Assembly: GCA_036567945.1 (NCBI GenBank)
Contig: DATCTM010000105.1
Coordinates: 1-64,000 of the forward strand
Source: BRH-c54 sp036567945
GTDB lineage: Bacteria; Bacteroidota; Bacteroidia; Flavobacteriales_E; Vicingaceae
DNA length: 64,000 nucleotides
Direction of reading: 5' to 3'
Within the stretch, counting starts at the first letter, position 1. Every line of letters begins with the position of its first letter. The notes beneath the pieces were generated by a model. That model had not been told where the DNA came from, ran no database searches, and worked only from the letters and a program-made list of their open reading frames with translations. Positions 54,685 through 63,850 of the stretch are shown here, one piece after another. A program made the translations under genes and the position numbers.

Positions 54685-55833
54685 TTAACTAATTCTTTTC
54701 AATAAGGGTTCAATAACCTTATCCCAACAAAAATAATTAAGAACTCGTTGGTGTGCAGCATTTAAATGGTTTTCTATTAACAACTCATTGGTAGTTATTT
54801 TTTCTAACACTTTGCTTAGTTTTTTAGTGTCACTTGGTACAACAACTTCTCCGTGTAGAAAGCTGTTTGAAATGTATTCAAAACTCGACATTCCTGTAGT
54901 GCCAACAAGGTAATTGCCAAAATACATAGCTTCAATAAAAGCTATTCCAAAAGATTCTTTAGGAGATGAAAGACAAAATATTTTTGCTCGATTGTAATAC
55001 TCATAAAGAGTTTTTCTGTCGATAATTTTTCCTGTAAGCTCAATTTTATCTTTTAATTTAGGATGATGAACCATCCAATCATCCACCAATTGTTGAAATT
55101 CAGGAGTAACTTCTCCTACTAAAATTAGTTTCCAATTAGGTAAATTAGCTTGCATAAATGCTTCTAAAAGCAACACATAATTTTTATCAGGAGCTCCAAT
55201 TCTACCAACAGATAGAATAATGTTTTCTTTTTCTTTATAACTTTTTATAGTAGGAAAATTTGTAGTAGCAAACTGGCAATTTATACCGTTTGGCATTAAA
55301 AAAATGTTATCGGTTAGTTCAGGGAATTTAGTTTTAAGTAGTTCAATAGCAGTAGGGTTTTCGGCAGAAATAGCAGTAAGTTGCTTTAGAAACTGTTTTG
55401 CTTTTCGCTGGTGAAACCATTGAAAAAATTTCTTTTTGGAGTAGACAATCTCACCCTTCAGCATTTCATTTACTACATCCATTTTAAGATAAATTTTACC
55501 TTTCGGATTTAGTTTTTTGTAATGTAATCCATAATAAATACTTTCCTTGGTTAAATGAAATAAATGCAACACATCAATGTTTTGAGCATGTTGTTTCAAA
55601 TAATTTAAAACTGCTTTTTCTAAAAAAAGTGTTTTGCCTTGTGGCTCAATAAAATCAATGGTTAGGTGAGGACATTCACTTGCTGATAAGGTGTATTTTT
55701 CGCTATTTTTATAACAAACCAATTTAGCATTAAACTCCTTATTTTTACCAACAGCATTAGCAACCTGGCCTACATCTTTTATGAGATGAACATTTTCTGT
55801 ATAAGGAAATATGGTTACAAATGTTGGTTTCAT
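54685..55833 (-). CDS. glycosyltransferase family 4
   Basis: A 382-residue GT-B enzyme: MPNGINCQFATTNFPTIK, ILSVGRIGAPDKNYVLLLEAF, and SSPKESFGIAFIEAMYFGNYLVGT, the E-x7-E donor site. It is the first gene of the minus-strand polysaccharide run (54685 down to 45032), divergent from the methyltransferase/sulfotransferase pair. Confidence 0.9.
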   Translation of the reverse strand: MKPTFVTIFPYTENVHLIKDVGQVANAVGKNKEFNAKLVCYKNSEKYTLSASECPHLTIDFIEPQGKTLFLEKAVLNYLKQHAQNIDVLHLFHLTKESIYYGLHYKKLNPKGKIYLKMDVVNEMLKGEIVYSKKKFFQWFHQRKAKQFLKQLTAISAENPTAIELLKTKFPELTDNIFLMPNGINCQFATTNFPTIKSYKEKENIILSVGRIGAPDKNYVLLLEAFMQANLPNWKLILVGEVTPEFQQLVDDWMVHHPKLKDKIELTGKIIDRKTLYEYYNRAKIFCLSSPKESFGIAFIEAMYFGNYLVGTTGMSSFEYISNSFLHGEVVVPSDTKKLSKVLEKITTNELLIENHLNAAHQRVLNYFCWDKVIEPLLKRIS

Positions 55834-55910
55834 TGAAGTACAAAAATCGAATAAAATTAAAGAACTTGCTAATTTTTACGATATAATGAACGCTCTTAAT
55901 ATTTATAATT

Positions 55911-55918
55911 TATATTTG
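55911..55918 (+). promoter_or_regulatory. putative -7 box of the methyltransferase/sulfotransferase pair
   Basis: TATATTTG fits TAnnTTTG, 25 bases before the TTG start at 55944. It supports that start, since no ATG lies between. Confidence 0.4.
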
Positions 55919-55943
55919 CCTTTAATATAAATTGAAATAAACA

Positions 55944-56774
55944 TTGACAACAACAGAACAACATTACATACAATTACTAAAAGAAACATTAATTGATAAA
56001 GACAATGCCGTAAGGTATCAGTTAACTCCACTTGCTCCCGGACAAGGGTCTTTGTTAAAAAGAATAGCAATCAATTTTTTAATTAATACCCTATCTAAAA
56101 AGAATCTAATTATAACAGGGATTAATAAAAATGGGCTAAAACAAAGAGAGATAGGTTTAGGGTGGCCAATTAATGGCTACACCATGATAGGATTAAAAAG
56201 ATTGAATAATATTCAGTTTTGTATTGAAGAGGTAATTAAAAACAAAGTAGAAGGAGATTTTATTGAAACCGGTGTCTGGAGAGGTGGAGCTTGTATTTTT
56301 GCGAAAGCTTTGTTTGAAATATATAATGAAAACAGGAAAGTTTGGGTGGCAGATTCTTTTAAAGGATTGCCAAAACCTAATACTACTCTATACCCTGAAG
56401 ACGAAGGTGATGATTTGTATTCTTTAGAACAATTAAGAATATCTAAAGAACAAGTAATAAATAATTTTAAACGATTTGATTTACTTGATGATAATGTTAA
56501 GTTTTTAGAGGGTTGGTTTAAAGATACTTTGCCAACTGCTCCAATAGAAAAATTAGCTATTGTGAGATTAGATGGCGATATGTACGAATCTACAATGGAT
56601 GGATTAAACCATCTTTATCACAAACTTTCTTCAGGAGGTTTTATTATTATAGACGATTATGGAGTTATTCCGGCTTGTAAAAAAGCTGTGCATGATTTTA
56701 GAGATGAACATGGCATTACCGAAGAGATTAAAAACATTGACGGTTCAGGTTATTTTTGGCAGAAAAATTTTTAA
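55944..56774 (+). CDS. TylF/MycF-type O-methyltransferase
   Basis: A 276-residue SAM-dependent, metal-dependent macrocin-O-methyltransferase-type protein. Motifs: GDFIETGVWRGGACIFAKAL (SAM site), VWVADSFKGLPKP, VRLDGDMYESTMD, and IIIDDYGVIPACKKAV (metal-binding DD). This family methylates sugar hydroxyls. The start is a TTG at 55944. It is followed after 9 bases by the sulfotransferase gene, opposite to the main polysaccharide run. Confidence 0.88.
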   Translation: MTTTEQHYIQLLKETLIDKDNAVRYQLTPLAPGQGSLLKRIAINFLINTLSKKNLIITGINKNGLKQREIGLGWPINGYTMIGLKRLNNIQFCIEEVIKNKVEGDFIETGVWRGGACIFAKALFEIYNENRKVWVADSFKGLPKPNTTLYPEDEGDDLYSLEQLRISKEQVINNFKRFDLLDDNVKFLEGWFKDTLPTAPIEKLAIVRLDGDMYESTMDGLNHLYHKLSSGGFIIIDDYGVIPACKKAVHDFRDEHGITEEIKNIDGSGYFWQKNF

Positions 56775-56783
56775 GCTACACTA

Positions 56784-57737
56784 TTGAACGAAACCTATAT
56801 TCATATTGGAATGCCTCGAACGGCAACTACTTTTTTTCAAAAGCATGTCTTTTCCAATTTATCTAATATTTCTTTTTATGGAACAGAAACAGCTTGTTAT
56901 AGTGAACCGTTTAATAAACTTCAATATGCTGATGATAGTTTTTATGATGTAGCAGTTTTTAACGATTTCCTAAAAAGTATTAACAACAAAAACTGCTTAA
57001 TTTCTAATGAGTATTTCTGTGGTCAATCTACGTATTTCAATTTTGTTAACAGAACTACCATCGCCAATCGTTTATATGAATTATTTCCAAAAGCAAAAAT
57101 TTTATTGGTGTTGAGAAATCAAGTTGATTTGTTGCAGTCGCTTTATGCTATTAATGTACAGTGGAAAGAAACTAAAAAAATTGATGAGTTTATTTGGATG
57201 AATAATTCCGGTAAAACAAAACGAGATTCAGGAGGTGCTTCTCCAGCATATTTTAACACTTCAGAAGCTTATGAAAGCTTAGATGGTTACGATTACAATT
57301 CATTGATAAAAACATACAAAGAAAGGTTTGAAAATGTTACTGTATTGCTTTTTGAGGAGTTTTTAACCTTCCCAACAAGTTTTTCTGAAAAGTTGGCGAC
57401 TTTTTTTAATTTGGATAAAGAATGGGTAATTAAATTAATATCTGAAAACAAAGCCATTAACGAAGGTGTTACTAGAGTTCAGGCAGAAAAACTGATAAAA
57501 CTTAATCGCTTTTACGAATGGAGTGAAGCAACTGCTTTTAACAAAAAGATTTACAATAAGTTTAAAAGAAGTATTCTTCAGAATAACCAAAATGGTGAAA
57601 AACCAAGATTTTCGAAGGAGAAAACAACAGAATTGAAAAACTACTTTAAACCTTTAAATACACAATTAAATAACGACTATCCAGAACTTGGTTTATTGAA
57701 ATATGCCGACAACTATTATTTGGAAGATTTAGCATAA
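56784..57737 (+). CDS. sulfotransferase-like protein
   Basis: A 317-residue protein with the 5'-phosphosulfate-binding loop IGMPRTATTFFQKHVF at residues 7-22 and the 3'-phosphate-binding segment ILLVLRNQVDLLQSLY, the two PAPS hallmarks of sulfotransferases; LISNEYFC resembles the inner region. It starts with a TTG at 56784. Predicted to sulfate a sugar of the polysaccharide. The C-terminal part (about 230-317) is Lys-rich and I do not recognise it. Confidence 0.8.
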   Translation: MNETYIHIGMPRTATTFFQKHVFSNLSNISFYGTETACYSEPFNKLQYADDSFYDVAVFNDFLKSINNKNCLISNEYFCGQSTYFNFVNRTTIANRLYELFPKAKILLVLRNQVDLLQSLYAINVQWKETKKIDEFIWMNNSGKTKRDSGGASPAYFNTSEAYESLDGYDYNSLIKTYKERFENVTVLLFEEFLTFPTSFSEKLATFFNLDKEWVIKLISENKAINEGVTRVQAEKLIKLNRFYEWSEATAFNKKIYNKFKRSILQNNQNGEKPRFSKEKTTELKNYFKPLNTQLNNDYPELGLLKYADNYYLEDLA

Positions 57738-57759
57738 AACGGATTAAACTGTTTTCCTC

Positions 57760-59112
57760 TTACTTATCCCAAATTCCTTTGGCTTTACCATGTACAATTT
57801 TCCAGTATTGAATAGGCTGAAAAATAGCTCTGGGTAACATGCCTATAAGTGTAGCCAAAATCACTCCCATGCTACCCATTTCTAAGTTTTTTGCAAAATA
57901 AATAGAAAGAGGAATGTTGAGAATACTCACAAAAATAGCATGATATAAACTCAGTTGTATTTTGTTTACCCCTGCCAAAAAATTAGAAAAAATCATGGTG
58001 GAAGTACTTACAATTACCCAAATAGCCATTACTAATGATAAATTGAAAGGAATGGAAATTCTATTTCCTATCCATAAATCAAAAGCATAATCAGATACAA
58101 TTAACATGAAAACAACTCCAATAGCAACTACTCCCCATAATTTGGTTATTTTTAAAGTAGCTTGTTTTACCCAAACCATGTCTTTTTTTACATAAGCCTC
58201 TGTGTATGCCGACCAATAAGGAGCTGTAATAATTGTAAAAACCATGTTCATTATTCCAAAATATTTATAAGCAACGTTATAAATTGCCACTTCTTCATTT
58301 CCAACTACCTGAGCAATTATAATATTGTCGGTAGCTGCTACTACAATAGCTGCAATTTGCGTAATAAAAAATCGGAAACCTAAATTGAGCAGTTCTTTAG
58401 ATTTGCTAAAGTCTATTGTATTAAATGATGGTCTGTAAATTTTGTATTTGCCACTAAAAACCCAAAAAGTAGCGATTAACGGAACTAGTAAGTTGATGAT
58501 GCTGAATGATGCACCTAAATATAATAGTGAACCATCAGTAGTTTTTATAAGAATGAAAATTGCTACAAGCGAAAATAGACTTCCTAAGGTGTTGATTAAG
58601 CTACTGATAACAGGTTTTTGGTCTGCGATGAAAATTACATTAATAAGTTTTACAACAAATTGAAAACAAAAGACTGTAAATACGATAAAAACTAATTGTT
58701 CTATTTCGTGAATATCATTGCTTGTGTTTAAAATTATTCCCCAATCTAAAAACCGATTGACAATAAAAAACACCACCAACATTGCTGCCGCAATAATGGA
58801 AATAATAGCATAGGTAGTACTTACAAAAACTTTTGCTAATTGATGTTTACCTTCGGCTTTTGCAGCTGCAAACTTATTTCGGAGTCCGTTGCCCAACCCA
58901 ATATCAAAAAAAATAAACCAACCAATTACAGAAGAAAGCGTAAGCCAAATACCGTATTTAGTAGGGTTTAAGTAATCAATGGTGAGAGGAACTAATAAAA
59001 GACTGGTTAAAATACTAATGCCTTTTAAAGCAAATGAACCGAGAATGTTTTTTCTTGCCCGAACGGTTCTTTCATGACCAGAAAAAAAGTTATGAAATAA
59101 CTGACGAATCAC
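57760..59112 (-). CDS. polysaccharide flippase, Wzx/MATE-like
   Basis: A 450-residue membrane protein with about 12-14 membrane segments; the start GSFALKGISILTSLLLVPLTIDYLNPTKYGIWLTLSSVIGWF is that of the polysaccharide biosynthesis (PST/Wzx) family. It probably flips the lipid-linked repeat unit. The start is a GTG at 59112 that overlaps the Wzc stop (GTGA). It converges with the sulfotransferase gene 22 bases away. Confidence 0.9.
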   Translation of the reverse strand: MIRQLFHNFFSGHERTVRARKNILGSFALKGISILTSLLLVPLTIDYLNPTKYGIWLTLSSVIGWFIFFDIGLGNGLRNKFAAAKAEGKHQLAKVFVSTTYAIISIIAAAMLVVFFIVNRFLDWGIILNTSNDIHEIEQLVFIVFTVFCFQFVVKLINVIFIADQKPVISSLINTLGSLFSLVAIFILIKTTDGSLLYLGASFSIINLLVPLIATFWVFSGKYKIYRPSFNTIDFSKSKELLNLGFRFFITQIAAIVVAATDNIIIAQVVGNEEVAIYNVAYKYFGIMNMVFTIITAPYWSAYTEAYVKKDMVWVKQATLKITKLWGVVAIGVVFMLIVSDYAFDLWIGNRISIPFNLSLVMAIWVIVSTSTMIFSNFLAGVNKIQLSLYHAIFVSILNIPLSIYFAKNLEMGSMGVILATLIGMLPRAIFQPIQYWKIVHGKAKGIWDK

Positions 59113-61511
59113 GATTTTTTAAATATACGATTGAAAAATCCTTTCTTTTTATCTTCTTCATAATATCCGTAGCCATATCCATAACCGTAGCCATATCCAT
59201 AACCGTAACCCAAACCAGAAAGTTTTACTGCATTAAACAGAATAGATGCATTGGTAATTTTTCCTGACTTGTATAACTCATTAATTTGTGAGATGTATTC
59301 TTTTTTGGTCACATTTTGTCGGACAACAAAAATAGTAGCATCGGCATATTTGGAAAGTAATAAAGCATCTGTTACCAATCCTACAGGAGGCGAATCGATA
59401 ATAATAGTGTCGTATTCTTTTTTAAGTTCCTTTATCAATTCATCCATTTTTTCACTCATAATTAATTCCGAAGGATTTGGAGGAATAGGACCTGAAGGAA
59501 TAAGATATAAGTTTTCGATAATTGTTTCTACAGTAATATCATTTACTGTTTCAGCACCAATGAGGTAAGAACTAACTCCTTTATCATTATCAATTTCAAA
59601 ATCTCCTACAATTTTAGGCTTTCTTAAATCTAACCCAAGTAAAACGGTTTTTTTACCTGACAAAGCAATTATGGTTGCTAAGTTCATAGATGAAAAAGTT
59701 TTTCCTTCAGAACCAATTGATGAAGTAATAAGAATTATTTCTTTCTCTTTATTAGGTAAGAAATATTTTAAATTAGTTCTAATGGTTCTAAATGCTTCTG
59801 CAATTAATGATTTTGGTTTTTCGGAAACTACCAATCCGGAAGTATCTTTGCTGTAACCAACAATGCCTAAAACCGGAATTTTAGTGAGTTTTTCAATAAT
59901 TTTCTTATCTCTAACGGTATCGTTAAATTGTTCTATAATAAAAATTATTCCTGTAGGAATTAAAAATCCTAACAAAAGAGCCAGTGAATAACTTTTTTTA
60001 GGAATAGGTCTTATGGGATATGGAGTTGATCGAGCTTCTTCAATAATTCTATTGTCGGAAACTGAGGCTGCCAATGCAATAGAAGTTTCAGCTTCTTTTT
60101 GAAGCAAGTACAAATACAAACTTTCCTTTACACGGTATTCTCTCTCAATACCAACTAACTCTCTTTCTGTTTTCGGAATAGAACCCATTTCATTTTCTAA
60201 AGAAGCCATGGATATTTGTAGTTCCTTCTTTGAAGCATTTAAACCTGTCTTAATGGTTTCTATATTTTGCAACAATGTATTTCTGGTAAATTTAATTTTG
60301 TTGTTGATGGCTTTTATAGCTGGTGTTTCTTCATTATAGGTTTGTTCTAACTTTTGTTTTTCAATTTCTAAATCTGTTATCTGATTTATTAATTTAACCA
60401 AAAGAGGATCATTAATTCCTAAAGATGATGGAGCTATATTGCTAACACTTTGGTTTTCTTTAACATATTTCTGCAAATAATCAATAAAACTCAGTTGAAG
60501 ATTAATATTAGAAATCTCATTATCTTTAAGTTTAACTCTTTCTAAAATTTGCTGCGACTTGTTACTTACATCAGAAATGCCTTTCTCAATTTTAAAATTC
60601 TGACGTTGAATTTCAATAGCTTTTAAATCTTCAGCGATAGCAGCAAGTTGTTCATTGATAAAGTTAGCTGTGCTGCTGGCAATTTTATTTTTTTCTTTAA
60701 CATCATGTTCCAAATAAACATTAATAAGTGTATTTAAAAAATCTAATCCACGCTGAGGAATAACATCTTCAACACTAAGTTGAATAACGGACGACTGCTT
60801 GTTAATTAAAGCAATGTTTAATTTAGCTTGATAAAAGTCTATGTTAGTGTTAATGTTGTTGAACTTAATTCTAAAGTTTCTTTTTTCGTAATTGGGATTA
60901 TTAAATAACTCTTTATCAAAAGAATTCCTTTTGTTTACAGTAATTATACCTATTGGTAAATGAATTTTTTCTCCGAACTGATGAATTTTTTTATATTCTT
61001 CTTCTTTTTGCTCAATTTCATAAGATAATTCAAAGGAATTTTCATCTTTAATGGTGATGTAGGAATAATTATTATATGCGTAAAAATTAAGCGAATCGTA
61101 AGTTATTTTGAAGGGGGATTCTGTGTAAACTTCTGTCTTTTTCACATTACCAACAAGGTAGTAAAGCACATCTAGCTCTAAACGTTCTATAGCTTCCCGC
61201 AATAATTGTCTGGAGCGGAAAATTTCAATTTCATTTTCAATATTTTTACTAACGCTATAAACATTTAAGTCTTTTAGCAATTCCTCTGTACCAACAGAAG
61301 TGCTTTTATCATCTTTAATCAACACTTTAGCGGCAACATTATAAACCGGCTTAGTGTACCAGTTATAAAAATAAGCCATGCTTAGTGTAATGGTAAGCAC
61401 AAGAGCATAAACATACCAATATTTTAAATAGGTAAAAATTAGTTGCTTAAAGTTGAAATCATCTTCAGGCTCTTCTAAATAGGCATTGTTATGTTGGTTA
61501 CTTTCACTCAT
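59109..61511 (-). CDS. Wzc-type polysaccharide co-polymerase and tyrosine autokinase
   Basis: An 800-residue inner-membrane protein with two membrane segments (about 28-50 and 500-520), a Wzz-type domain and coiled coil between them (about 290-440), and a cytoplasmic BY-kinase domain: Walker A GSEGKTFSSMN, A' VLLGLDLRKPK, Walker B TIIIDSPPVG. The tail is a run of about eight Gly-Tyr pairs, then EEDKKKGFFNRIFKKS, the predicted autophosphorylation cluster. It controls chain length and export. The ATG at 61511 gives MSESNQHN; the frame extends to a TTG at 61520. Confidence 0.93.
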   Translation of the reverse strand: MSESNQHNNAYLEEPEDDFNFKQLIFTYLKYWYVYALVLTITLSMAYFYNWYTKPVYNVAAKVLIKDDKSTSVGTEELLKDLNVYSVSKNIENEIEIFRSRQLLREAIERLELDVLYYLVGNVKKTEVYTESPFKITYDSLNFYAYNNYSYITIKDENSFELSYEIEQKEEEYKKIHQFGEKIHLPIGIITVNKRNSFDKELFNNPNYEKRNFRIKFNNINTNIDFYQAKLNIALINKQSSVIQLSVEDVIPQRGLDFLNTLINVYLEHDVKEKNKIASSTANFINEQLAAIAEDLKAIEIQRQNFKIEKGISDVSNKSQQILERVKLKDNEISNINLQLSFIDYLQKYVKENQSVSNIAPSSLGINDPLLVKLINQITDLEIEKQKLEQTYNEETPAIKAINNKIKFTRNTLLQNIETIKTGLNASKKELQISMASLENEMGSIPKTERELVGIEREYRVKESLYLYLLQKEAETSIALAASVSDNRIIEEARSTPYPIRPIPKKSYSLALLLGFLIPTGIIFIIEQFNDTVRDKKIIEKLTKIPVLGIVGYSKDTSGLVVSEKPKSLIAEAFRTIRTNLKYFLPNKEKEIILITSSIGSEGKTFSSMNLATIIALSGKKTVLLGLDLRKPKIVGDFEIDNDKGVSSYLIGAETVNDITVETIIENLYLIPSGPIPPNPSELIMSEKMDELIKELKKEYDTIIIDSPPVGLVTDALLLSKYADATIFVVRQNVTKKEYISQINELYKSGKITNASILFNAVKLSGLGYGYGYGYGYGYGYGYYEEDKKKGFFNRIFKKS
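59167..59208. repeat. 18-base tandem repeat in the Wzc tail
   Basis: The unit CCGTAGCCATATCCATAA (59167-59184) is repeated at 59185-59202, followed by a partial copy. It codes for the Gly-Tyr repeats of the kinase tail, six residues per unit, so copy-number changes would keep the frame. Confidence 0.85.
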
Positions 61512-61522
61512 GGTAAACAAAG

Positions 61523-61530
61523 CAAAAATA
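61523..61530 (-). promoter_or_regulatory. putative wzc -7 box
   Basis: Minus-strand TATTTTTG (61530 to 61523) fits TAnnTTTG and lies only 11 bases before the chosen ATG at 61511, so the transcript leader would be very short. It is within the 46-base gap after the OmpA-family gene. Confidence 0.33.
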
Positions 61531-61557
61531 CAATTTTGAAATTATTAAATACTATCA

Positions 61558-62838
61558 TTACTTTAATTGTTCAATTACCACAATTTCAACCCTAATGTTT
61601 TTCATGGCTTCCCTCATGTTTTTGGGATGTTCAACTATCATTTTATCGCCACCATAACCTTTTGCAGTCATCTGATTAGGATTTACTCCGTTTTCTTCCA
61701 AGTATTTTTTCACTTTTTCTGCCCTAAGCTGCGAAAGTTCTTTAGCTGTTCCACTAAAATTCCATTCGCCATCAAGATGAGCAAATTTTTTGTCTTTTTT
61801 AATTCTTCTATTGCCGTTGGTATGCCCTTGTATTTCTATAGAAATATTGTTGTTTTCTTTTAAGAACTGTTTAATTTTCTCCAATTCAGCTTTCGATTTA
61901 TCTTTTAAAACAGGGGTGTTAGGGTGGAAATAAATATTGTGAGAAACAATTTTTTCACCTACTGTTATGGGGGTTAGTAGTAAAATCAGATTAGTATCAT
62001 ACTTAATAACAAAATTTTCTTGGTATGATTTATAGCCTAACTTATCTACTTTAACCATAACCTTATGTTCTTGATTTTGTGCGGTTATACTAAACCCATG
62101 TTCAGGGTGGTTGAGCAAAGAAAAACTACTGTCGGACAATACAAATTGCACATCTACAGCTATGGGTACCTTTGTTTTAGCATTGATTACACTTCCTAAT
62201 ATTGTTATAGAAGTTTGCTCACTTATATCATTGTTTTTAATGGGTTGGAGTTTATTCGGTGTATGTTTTAAAGTAATATTAGATTGATTTTTGTCCCAAT
62301 TTAGGCTATTTACCCACCTTGGTATAACAGGACTTAACTGATGTTTTTGAATTTCTTCAGCAATTTCTTCTACACAAGCATTTTGAGTAGCAAGATAATG
62401 TTTAGTATGTAAAATAGAACTGAACTCTATTTGATGTCCGCAACCTTTTCCAGAAATGTGTAATACACTAATGTAATAACTATAATCGGGATGTACTTTA
62501 AAAACAGACCCGCTTTTTGGTTTTACTTTTTGTTGCATTAAATCATTACAGAAGTTGTTACCATTGTATTCGTAATATACTACTTCATATTCATCATTGC
62601 TATTAAGTTTTTGGAGAGTGTATTTTATTTCTCCATTACCATCAACGGTAAGCTTATACCAAAAGGTGTAAGTATCTTCTTCTTGATAGTAAATACTTTC
62701 TAGACTGTCATTTTTGCTGAATGTGTTATAAACAGATAGTTTTACTTCTTGAGGGTTAGTGCAATCGGGTAACTGTTCTTGTCCTTTAACAGAAAAAATA
62801 AATGAAAAAATAATAATTATAGTTAAAAAATAATTCAT
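61558..62838 (-). CDS. OmpA-family protein
   Basis: A 426-residue exported protein with a signal peptide (about 1-19, ending VKGQ). Residues about 210-300 resemble a carboxypeptidase-regulatory-like domain (ILGSVINAKTKVPIAVDVQFVLSD). The C-terminal OmpA domain (about 310-420: IYFHPNTPVLKDKSKAELEKIKQFL, IEIQGHTNG, LSQLRAEKVKKYLEENG, VEIVV) binds peptidoglycan in this family. It is 46 bases upstream of wzc on the same strand, so it may be linked to the polysaccharide locus. Confidence 0.88.
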   Translation of the reverse strand: MNYFLTIIIIFSFIFSVKGQEQLPDCTNPQEVKLSVYNTFSKNDSLESIYYQEEDTYTFWYKLTVDGNGEIKYTLQKLNSNDEYEVVYYEYNGNNFCNDLMQQKVKPKSGSVFKVHPDYSYYISVLHISGKGCGHQIEFSSILHTKHYLATQNACVEEIAEEIQKHQLSPVIPRWVNSLNWDKNQSNITLKHTPNKLQPIKNNDISEQTSITILGSVINAKTKVPIAVDVQFVLSDSSFSLLNHPEHGFSITAQNQEHKVMVKVDKLGYKSYQENFVIKYDTNLILLLTPITVGEKIVSHNIYFHPNTPVLKDKSKAELEKIKQFLKENNNISIEIQGHTNGNRRIKKDKKFAHLDGEWNFSGTAKELSQLRAEKVKKYLEENGVNPNQMTAKGYGGDKMIVEHPKNMREAMKNIRVEIVVIEQLK

Positions 62839-62980
62839 TTAAAAGGAAATTATAATGAACTAAATTAAGAATGGTAGTGGCTTATAAAACTAATGTAGTT
62901 ATGAGTTGTTAACGCTAAACTGTTCATTAGATGTTGACATACAAGATAGAAAAAATGAAATTAAAAGTGTATAATATTTA

Positions 62981-62996
62981 TAAATTTGTATATTTG
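62981..62996 (+). promoter_or_regulatory. two overlapping -7-type boxes before a lipoprotein gene
   Basis: TAAATTTG (62981-62988) and TATATTTG (62989-62996) both fit TAnnTTTG and lie 33-48 bases before the ATG at 63029. Either may be used; neither has an obvious -33 element. Confidence 0.3.
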
Positions 62997-63028
62997 TTTG
63001 TTATTCACCTTATGAATTAGATACAAGT

Positions 63029-63811
63029 ATGCAACATTTGAGTAAATTTTTTATAGCAATATCATTATTAGTAATAACCGTTTTTTCATCTTGTGGAGAT
63101 GAAGATAGAAAAGGTTGCACTGACCCTGAAGCTACTAATTACAATGTGTTAGCTAAAGAAGATGATGGAACTTGCGAATATTTAGATTCTTCATTTACAA
63201 TATATTCCAATAATGCTTTGGGATACTGGGGAAATCCTGCTACAGGCTCATTTAGTGTTGGTGCTTGTATGACTAATGAATACAACATTTTCATGAATCC
63301 GGATACTACCATTATCCCTGCTGATACTATAATTGATAATAACGTAACACCACCTGATACCACTTATGTTCCTGCTGATACCACTATTACAGGAGATACT
63401 TATTTGTTAGTAAATTCAGATTCTTTAGGTGAATATGCTTTGGTAATAAGATTACTAAACCAAAGAAGTGCTATTGAATTTAAAAAAGGCTATTTACAAT
63501 TTGATGCTATGCTTCATCCTGATGCTTATAATGCCGGATTTAATGATTTTGGTTTAATGATTTATGGAAATCAAGCAAATCCTGGAGGAAGTTATTGTGA
63601 ACAATATAGACATAGTACTCCTTTGAGTGTGTTCACTTCGGCTTTAGATACTTCTTCATTCCAACAAATTACAGTGCCTTTAGAAGATTTTGACAAACGC
63701 TACATGCAAATGTTAGATGTTGTTTTTGCGGTTAAAGGTGGAAATGCTCCTGTCAATATTAACTTGCTAATATTGAACAATATTAGATGGGTTACCAATT
63801 TGGAGCAGTAA
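63029..63811 (+). CDS. lipoprotein with possible jelly-roll domain
   Basis: A 260-residue lipoprotein (lipobox FSSC, C22). After it comes a short calcium-site-like motif (GCTDPEATNYNVLAKEDDGTC) that recurs in Bacteroidota surface proteins, a Pro/Asp/Thr linker repeated as PDTTIIPADT and PDTTYVPADTT, and a C-terminal beta domain (VPLEDFDKRYMQMLDVVFAVKGG ... NNIRW) with the look of a galactose-binding/CBM-type jelly roll. Function unknown; carbohydrate binding is only suggested by fold resemblance. Confidence 0.78.
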   Translation: MQHLSKFFIAISLLVITVFSSCGDEDRKGCTDPEATNYNVLAKEDDGTCEYLDSSFTIYSNNALGYWGNPATGSFSVGACMTNEYNIFMNPDTTIIPADTIIDNNVTPPDTTYVPADTTITGDTYLLVNSDSLGEYALVIRLLNQRSAIEFKKGYLQFDAMLHPDAYNAGFNDFGLMIYGNQANPGGSYCEQYRHSTPLSVFTSALDTSSFQQITVPLEDFDKRYMQMLDVVFAVKGGNAPVNINLLILNNIRWVTNLEQ

Positions 63812-63850
63812 TATTTGATTATATATTTATAAAACAATTAATTAAAAGTT

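Noticed and set aside
59161..59210. CRISPR-like short repeat array
   Set aside because: The repeats are direct tandem 18-base units without spacers, lie in frame in the Wzc gene, and code for Gly-Tyr pairs; there are no cas genes.
45032..61511. Polysaccharide locus as a recent mobile island
   Set aside because: Gene content is variable in nature, but I see no integrase, tRNA border, insertion sequence or direct repeats at its ends; base composition looks like the rest of the window.
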